Part shown: piece by piece, positions 58,195 through 64,000 of the stretch | Numbering within the stretch: the stretch's first letter is position 1 | How the letters are laid out: the number at the start of each line of letters is the position of its first letter | Source of the DNA: Eonycteris spelaea | Taxonomy: Eukaryota > Chordata > Mammalia > Chiroptera > Pteropodidae | Assembly: GCA_003508835.1 (NCBI GenBank) | Contig: PUFA01000027.1 | Location: forward strand, 3,472,001-3,536,000 | Direction: 5' to 3' | Length of the DNA stretch: 64,000 bases | Made by a program: the position numbers and the translations under genes | Notes under the pieces: generated by a model | The model's input: only the letters and a program-made list of their open reading frames with translations | Told to the model about the DNA's origin: nothing | Database searches by the model: none

Positions 58195-58311
58195 TTAGAA
58201 TATTTCACTGACACATTTTCTCTTACCCGTACTTCACTGTCCCAGGGATGTATCCCTCCCTATACATTTAATAACACCTCTTCATGCAGTGTCTTTCTCC
58301 ATGGTCTAGAC
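58195..58311 (+). mobile_element. L2-like fragment left of MITE
   Basis: Pyrimidine-rich sequence with 'tacttcactgtcccaggg' is probably the left part of the L2 copy resumed at 58,531. Confidence 0.4.
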
Positions 58312-58530
58312 CAGGCTCAGTAAACTACCACGCACCTGCCAAATCTGGCCTGTTGTCTCTTTCCATAAAGTTTGTTAGAACACAGCAAAGCCCATTCATT
58401 CACCTACTTGTCTCTGGATGTTTTTGTACTATAATGGCAGAGTTGAGTAGTTGCAACATAGACCATATGTGGACCACAGAGCCTAAAACATTTGCTATCT
58501 GGCCCTTTACACAAAGTTTGCTGACTCCTC
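58312..58530 (+). mobile_element. hAT-Charlie MITE (MER58-like), copy C
   Basis: 'caggctcagtaaactacc', 'gccaaatctggcctgttgtc', 'aacacagcaaagcccattca', 'gcagagttgagtagttgcaa', 'ctatctggccctttacaca', 'gtttgctgactcctc'. Near full length. The left flank 'gtctagac' equals that of copy A; the right flank 'atctactc' shares only the TCTA part. Confidence 0.9.
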
Positions 58531-58850
58531 ATCTACTCTTCACTTATCCAAATCCTGCTCATCCCTAAAAGCCCAGTTCACAGTTTCTCTTGAGTCTCCA
58601 GACCACCATAATCTTTCTCTTTTCTCTGAATTGGTAGTTGTTACTATGGGCCACACATTATTTTAATTCTCATATTATATATGACTTGGGTTTATTCTCT
58701 TCCTATAAATATATTTTTTGTTTTAACAGCAATTGCAAATGTAGGCTTTTTGAAAACAGGGACCAAATAGGCAAAAACTTCTTGCTGGCTATCTATAGTA
58801 GTCAAGGCACAATTCTAGGTACTGTGAGGAATGCTTCTGGATTCTCACTG
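58531..58850 (+). mobile_element. L2 3'UTR fragment
   Basis: 'cttatccaaatcctgctcat', 'aaaagcccagttcacagttt', 'gtaggctttttgaaaacagg' and 'caattctaggtactgtgagg' follow the L2 3' end. Confidence 0.7.
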
Positions 58851-59400
58851 CTATCATTTGCCCACTCCTACCCGCAACCCCACTCCCACTGCGACCCTCT
58901 CCCCAGGAGGTACCACTACTGTGGGATACTTGCACACAAAGGCAGTACACACTTAGGAGACAGCCCTGTGGATTAACTATGTGGTTGGAGCTCCATCTAA
59001 GAATCTCATGACTCATCTCTTTATTAACTGCTTCTGAGAAGGTGAATTAGCAACTATCTGTAGAGGACTAATTCTCACTAAAACATTAGTCTCCAAAAAC
59101 TAATTGCTGAGGTCAATCCTTCAACTCTCATTGGCATTGAAGGAACTTTCCTTTCGAACAGAAGCTGAGTATTGACAAAAGCCACATATCAAGCATTGGA
59201 AAAAGCTAGAAAGGTGTGCATATTAATTTTATGGTGTAAATATGGAAACATTTACAAAGACGCCCCGTGTTTCTATCTGTTGTGTACGCTCCAGCTTCCT
59301 CCCCTAAATCTTTGTTTCCATGCTCTCTGTCAAGTTTGCTTACAGACTGAATGGTAAACTCCACTAGGGATATGAGGTGCTATCACTGCACACTCTGTTT
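58851..59400. other. Unassigned DNA
   Basis: Nothing recognised. Confidence 0.4.
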
Positions 59401-59404
59401 GTGA

Positions 59405-59665
59405 GACAGTGTTGAACAATAGTAAAGAATGCAGGGTCTGAGGTCAAACTGGGTTCTAAGTCCCAGCTCATGCACTAACTTGTCCAGGTTCCCTAACTCC
59501 CCTGTTCTTTACAGTTTCTCATCTGTTAAATGGGGATGATAACAGTACTATCTCAGAGGATGGATGTCAGGATTACATGAGATAATACAGGCCAGGTTCT
59601 TAGAATAATACCTGGAAAACAATGAGCAATCAATAGTATTCATTATTATTGTTGTTGCCATTTTA
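59405..59665 (+). repeat. MIR SINE
   Basis: 'gcagggtctgaggtcaaact', 'gggttctaagtcccagctc', 'atctgttaaatggggatgat', 'gattacatgagataatac', 'tagaataatacctggaaaac', 'caatagtattcattatta'. Near full length. Confidence 0.93.
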
Positions 59666-59669
59666 TTAT

Positions 59670-60790
59670 GAGACAAGTACTTTTTTTCCTAGAAAATATA
59701 TTCATTCAGTGACTATTAGTCATGTATGATTTCTTTCAGGCAGGTTTCATGGACTACTTGAAATACTGCTCGTGATCCAGGGTCATGAACTTCTCAGCAG
59801 TGAGACCATGATACTTTTTCTTTTGGTTGATGCACTTAGAAATAGAAAATAGAGCTCTAATTTTGAAACCCGTTGAATACAAAAGCCTTTCACGGAGACC
59901 ATAATAACTATTTTATTTTAAATAATAATAAAAAAATTAAAGACAAGGAAAAATACCTTACAATACTGATATCACATTCCTGGAACACATCGTAATTGTT
60001 TTTCTTTTCTTTTGAATAAAATAGCAGTATTATGTTAATATATCCAAAGACAACCTGGAATGTACAATTCATACAGGAACGGAATTGCAAATGTTTGATC
60101 AGGATAGCAGGAAGCACACATTCTGCCACTCCACTCCCAAAATAGAAAACCTATTTAGCACTTTGTAAAACATGCTAAATGAAGTTTGCTTTCTCCTGCA
60201 GATAGAGATTTTACTTCATTTGTGCCAGTGAAATTTTTTAAAATTGCATGAGGAGAGAGCAATTTTTGGCACTTTGGCTAGGAGCACAGAATGTTAGCAA
60301 ATGGTGCTGAAAGGATCTTAAGTGTAATGTTGGAATAATATTCACACAGCACTGCATGCATCTTCATTTCTAACCTATTTACATATTCACAGGAAAAAAT
60401 GCTTAGCAGTTATTGGTCTAAAGGGGCCTATTTAAGGGAAATTGACATTCACAATTTTTGAATGCATTAGTCAAGAAAGTTGCTGCAAATAACAATTCAT
60501 AAAGAAAAATATCATTTCAGCTATCATAGAAGAACATGGAAGGGCATAGGTGGAAGAATTCTGGACATCAGTGTTAGCCCTGGACACTGAAGAAAAGGAG
60601 GGTGGGAAAGGGATGAAAACCATATACTGGAAATTTCTACAAAGTGAGCAGACATTGAGAGAGCCACTGAAAAGGCTGAGCAAGACTGACAGAATTTCCA
60701 GAGTTCTAACAGGACTCTCTTAATTTGAGACCATTTGCTTAGCACAGAAGTCTCTCTACAATGGAAACATTCTGTCCATCTGCATAAATC
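59670..60790. other. Unassigned DNA; 60,150-60,430 looks unique
   Basis: No repeat identified. The portion 60,150-60,430 has no microsatellite or repeat phrase and balanced base use. A 134-codon reverse ORF at 60,524-60,928 is rich in Cys, Trp and Phe, runs into an L2 end, and is probably accidental. Confidence 0.4.
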
Positions 60791-60794
60791 GCAT

Positions 60795-60935
60795 ATCATT
60801 TTATTCATAAAATATTTAACAGCTATATTCTGTGTCCATGGCACAACAATAAAAACTATTTCTAGCCACAAAGAGCTTACAATCAAGTAGAGAGAGAATG
60901 CTGTATTCATGAAACACCAAAGAGACATTTAGGAG
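60795..60935 (-). mobile_element. L2 3' end fragment
   Basis: 'cataaaatatttaacagcta', 'cacaaagagcttacaatcaa' match the reversed L2 tail. Confidence 0.65.
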
Positions 60936-60939
60936 GTAA

Positions 60940-61995
60940 GAGATAAAGTGCCAATCTCTGGCACAGATTGGCTTCTCCAGAAGCAGATGTTGAGATATTG
61001 GGAATCTATGCCTGTTGAAAGAAGGTGAAGGTAGAAGGATTGAGCAGAGGTCGAATTGCAATTTTTTGCAGGTCAATTTTTTGCAGACCATTGCAGGTAG
61101 AACTGAAACTCAAGCCTAACAATACTGTGGTTCACCCAGCAGGGAGCACTGAAGCACATAATGGCCATCAGAGCTGTCCTGCATTGGGCCGAAATGGCGA
61201 GTCTTACCCTTGCCTGGATCAGTCACTGGATGTAAACAAATCTGAGAAGGGTGTCACCTCCATCAAGATGGCTCTCAGAATCTGCAGTGGCTCTTCAGAG
61301 CTAAGAACTGAAGACTCTGCTGATGGCCGTCTCGATGTTGGGCAACAGCACATTCTGGAAAGAGGTTCTTGGTAGTATAGCTTCATGTCTGCCATAATTC
61401 ATTGGTAAGGCTCTTTAAGAATTTCTGATTAAGGCATCTATTAATGAAGGTGGAAATTTGGCAGAGAGATCTAGCAATAGACTCCTGAAAAGTTAACTGT
61501 GTAAAGCTAAAGTATTCCATGCATACATATAGTTTAGTCTAGAGGTAGCTCATAAAATAATGTGTTTTCATTCAAACGAGGGGTTAGAAAACTAAGATAA
61601 ATTTTTTAAAGTACAAAAAATATTCAGATAAAAAATATTCTTCCAAATATGAAAAAGTCACAAAACCATCAAGAAAAGATCTCCTGGTCAATGGATGCTG
61701 CTTGGTTGTACAAGAAAAAACTATCGCACACAAAAAATATCATATTGACTGACTCTGAAGATGGTTAACTTGGTGCCATAGAAATGCCCTTTGTCTTTTT
61801 CAACTGCACCCAGCTCATCAATAAGCTGCCACTCCCAACCCTGCATGAAGGCATCGCCACACAGCACACATGTATGCGTATGTAAGGCAGCAACAAAGAT
61901 TCTGTCATATAATACATTGTGTCATTTGGCCCCAGTGTGCATATTTCAAGAAGAATCATATTTGACCAAAACTGTATCAAGCACTAGTCCCAGGA
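60940..61995. other. Unassigned DNA with a 116-codon ORF
   Basis: The ORF at 61,025-61,375 (plus) lies in GC-balanced sequence ('ccatcagagctgtcctgcat', 'gccgaaatggcgagtct'). No domain is recognised. It could be an LTR or ERV-internal remnant or unique DNA. A direct repeat 'gcaattttttgcaggtc' / 'tcaattttttgcagacc' sits at about 61,057-61,090. Confidence 0.4.
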
Positions 61996-62004
61996 CTTCT
62001 CACA

Positions 62005-62100
62005 CACTGCCTCCTTTCATGATACCAGCACTCTGTGTAGTAAATAGTATTTTTATATCCAGTTTTCAGATGAGACAATCAAGGATGAAAGAGGTCTAGA
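62005..62100 (-). repeat. MIR fragment
   Basis: 'tagtaaatagtatttttata', 'ttttcagatgagacaatca' and 'aggatgaaagaggtctagaa' resemble the reversed MIR tail. Confidence 0.5.
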
Positions 62101-62104
62101 AATT

Positions 62105-62900
62105 ACAATGAAAAATTGTATTTTTTTGATGAATAGAAGATTCAATTTGAACACAGGTATTACTCCAAATCCATCTTTCTTCCCATTATGCATCTGATCC
62201 ATCGTCCTAACACTGTCCGTCAGTACAACTGGGTGTTTTCTTTAGCCCTCCAGTTTCATGAAATATTAATGTTTCCCAAAAAAGTTTCTGTGGTCAAACA
62301 AATTTTGAAGTCACTAAGCTAAACAAAATTAAACAGAGCTTTTTTAAACACAGGAAATCTCAGAACATGTTCATGCTAATGTGCATTGTGAATCTATAAA
62401 CAGCTCAAAGGCAGAGGTTTCCAAAACTGACTTGACCACAAAAATCTTTTTTTTCCTATAGGCAACTTGCAAAACTAAGAATCCACAGAACAAAGGATGG
62501 AAAACTCTGCAACACAAGACTTGATACAATCCTCCTTCAGCAGTTGTCAGAAAGTCCCCTTTGGCCTAGCGTGCTACACTATCAGCAGGTTGATAAGAGA
62601 GGTATTCATCAGTGATGGGGAACAGGTTCCAGCTCTCCAGGGAGAGAGAGAGACACCTCACCAGTGGGTTCTTCATTTGATTCAGCTGTATCAAGCCAAT
62701 GCGAGGAGGCACAGCCATTTGGGGAGACCGAGTTTGGGGGTTTTTTTCTGGCAGCTTCAACATAAAAGGATAGATTTATTTAAAGTTATGAAGAAAAATG
62801 GATTATAAATAACGACATTGTAGGGCTGTTCTGTCTCTGAAGAGTATTACTGAGAATTCCATGGAGAAGTACTAACTTCAAAATGAAAAAAGCAAATGGG
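62105..62900. other. Unassigned DNA
   Basis: ORFs of 103 and 65 codons overlap on opposite strands at 62,497-62,808; no domain. No repeat recognised. Confidence 0.4.
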
Positions 62901-62906
62901 AGAACT

Positions 62907-62926
62907 TCACACACACACACACACAC

Positions 62927-62963
<37 letters not shown>
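62907..62963. repeat. (CA)n microsatellite
   Basis: CA array of about 57 bp with one AACA interruption near 62,927-62,930. Confidence 0.97.
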
Positions 62964-62964
<1 letters not shown>

Positions 62965-62966
<2 letters not shown>

Positions 62967-63690
62967 CTCAGAGCTACAGACAAGATTTCAATATTATCAC
63001 CATGTAAAATACTGGCCTGACAGCTACAGCCATTTTGAAATATGTAAATTTCTCTTTTTTATTCTTTAGGCAGTGACCTTGGGGTGTGACAGGGGTGGCT
63101 ACGAGGTTAGCTTCATCTATGCAATTTGATAGTAACTGCTTCCCAGAGTTGGTCTGGCAGTAAATCTGCTTATGGTGTGTTCAGGTGTGAGGATCTGAGA
63201 TTCATGTTTCCATTTGACTGTTGCCTTTGGACTTCTGTGCCTCTGGGTTACTAGGACTGAAAGAAAAGCAGTTACTCATGGAGAAAAATAGAAGGTGGGT
63301 GGGATGAATAACAACAAAGTCAGGAATCTAAGATGCCACAGTCGCCAAGTCCTCCAGAAGAACAGCTTCAAACAGCACATGGGTGGCAAGTGAGTTTTAT
63401 TAGTGTTGCCATAAATTTCCAAAACCTCATAGGAAATGTCACCTCTGTGGCCAGAGTGGTAATAAATTAAGAATCAAGAGAACTTAAAATTCCACATTGG
63501 AAAAGGTGTTAGGCTCTTCCTTTAAGATTCCTATTGAAAACAATTATATATATCTACGATTTTCCATATTTTATTAAAATGGCAGACATTTTTCAAAAAC
63601 AAGCCATCATTACTTAAAATAAGTACAAGACAATAATTACAAGACAGTAATTGAGGAGGACTTTCTGGAACATCAAATGTAATTCATGTT
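62965..63690. other. Unassigned DNA
   Basis: No gene or repeat recognised. Confidence 0.4.
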
Positions 63691-63692
63691 AG

Positions 63693-63926
63693 ATGGACTT
63701 GAAAGCAAAAACAACAGTTCAAGAACCAGGTCGTAGTGGACGTCAGGGTTCATGCTCATGGGTAATAGCACTTGTGATCAAGACTGAAGAAGGGGCTTTC
63801 CCCTACAGGGCTGATGAAGAACAGGATGACAAAAGAGTTTTAAGATGCAAAAAATGTGCATCACAAGTTCGTTACCAAAACTCAAACTTGAGGAAGAGGC
63901 TGAAATTTTTTTATCCAGGGACTTAG
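63693..63926 (+). pseudogene. ORF with degenerate BED-type zinc finger
   Basis: A 77-codon ORF whose C-terminal part reads RCKKC then ASQVRYQNSNLRKRLKFFYP. This resembles the BED finger of hAT transposases and ZBED proteins (C-x2-C, an aromatic, then SNL-x2-x-L and a HP-like end). Both Cys are kept, but the two His ligands appear replaced (Arg at the first, Tyr at the second), and the loop before SNL is about two residues short. So it would not bind zinc as written. No initiator context, splice support or downstream transposase is visible before the window ends. Most likely an eroded transposase N-terminus or a chance resemblance. Confidence 0.3.
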
Positions 63927-64000
63927 AAGCATAGCAGTTGGGCCTCATGTTTGAATATTTAATGTATTTCCACTTTTTATTTTACTTCGTATCTTTTTCC

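Noticed and set aside
58638..58976. 112-codon plus ORF as a gene
   Set aside because: Its first half is L2 3'UTR and no domain is visible.
60524..60928. 134-codon reverse ORF as a membrane protein
   Set aside because: Hydrophobic and aromatic residues arise from T-rich antisense DNA; the ORF enters an L2 fragment and has no family signature.

Overview
This window is nuclear DNA of a placental mammal: AT-rich, intergenic or deep-intronic sequence made largely of old, decayed transposon copies. I find no intact protein-coding gene, no rRNA or tRNA gene, no operon-like layout and no CRISPR array. The listed open reading frames are short and mostly lie across recognisable repeats. MIR, L2, MLT1, Tigger and hAT MITEs mark it as mammalian. 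The L1 3'-end type at about 14,250 and 43,870 ('tgtacacctgaaactaat' and its complement) is one I associate with laurasiatherians. No young lineage-specific SINE (Alu, B1/B2, CAN, Bov-tA, ERE types) was noticed, which is unusual over 64 kb, so the order is left open.

Layout. 1-6.5 kb: a small hAT MITE, a MLT1 LTR and a minus-strand L1 3'UTR. 6.5-10 kb: an internally deleted minus-strand L2 that still shows fragments of its ORF2 protein, then a HAL1/L1 ORF1-like element. 10-13 kb: a possible ERV LTR, a Tigger MITE with TA duplications and a GGAA microsatellite with a 24-bp higher-order period. 13-18 kb: a long minus-strand L1 carrying a nested younger L1 tail, then a second HAL1-like element. 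18-31 kb: mostly unassigned DNA with MIR, hAT and L1 fragments, including a CpG-enriched stretch at about 23.9-24.4 kb that is the best regulatory candidate. 31-41 kb: MIR and L2 fragments, an LTR-like repeat, an L1 3'UTR and a CT/AT microsatellite. 41-47 kb: a minus-strand L1 with hAT elements and a younger L1 tail. 47-53 kb: MLT1, MIR, a short exon-like segment (48,991-49,066), MER5A and a large AT-repeat. 53-58 kb: a minus-strand L1 ORF2 fossil interrupted by a MIR, a hAT MITE with target duplication, then L1 and L2 ends. 58-64 kb: L2 split by a hAT MITE, more MIR, a CA repeat and, at the edge, an ORF resembling a BED zinc finger.

No genes can be shown to work together. What the window does offer is a readable insertion history (nested elements, target-site duplications, internal deletions) and a few unexplained segments: the exon-like piece, the BED-like ORF and the CpG-rich unique stretch. 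I saw nothing that qualifies as a new biological system. Family names were assigned by eye from remembered consensus features, not by a database search, and boundaries are approximate unless a duplication is given.
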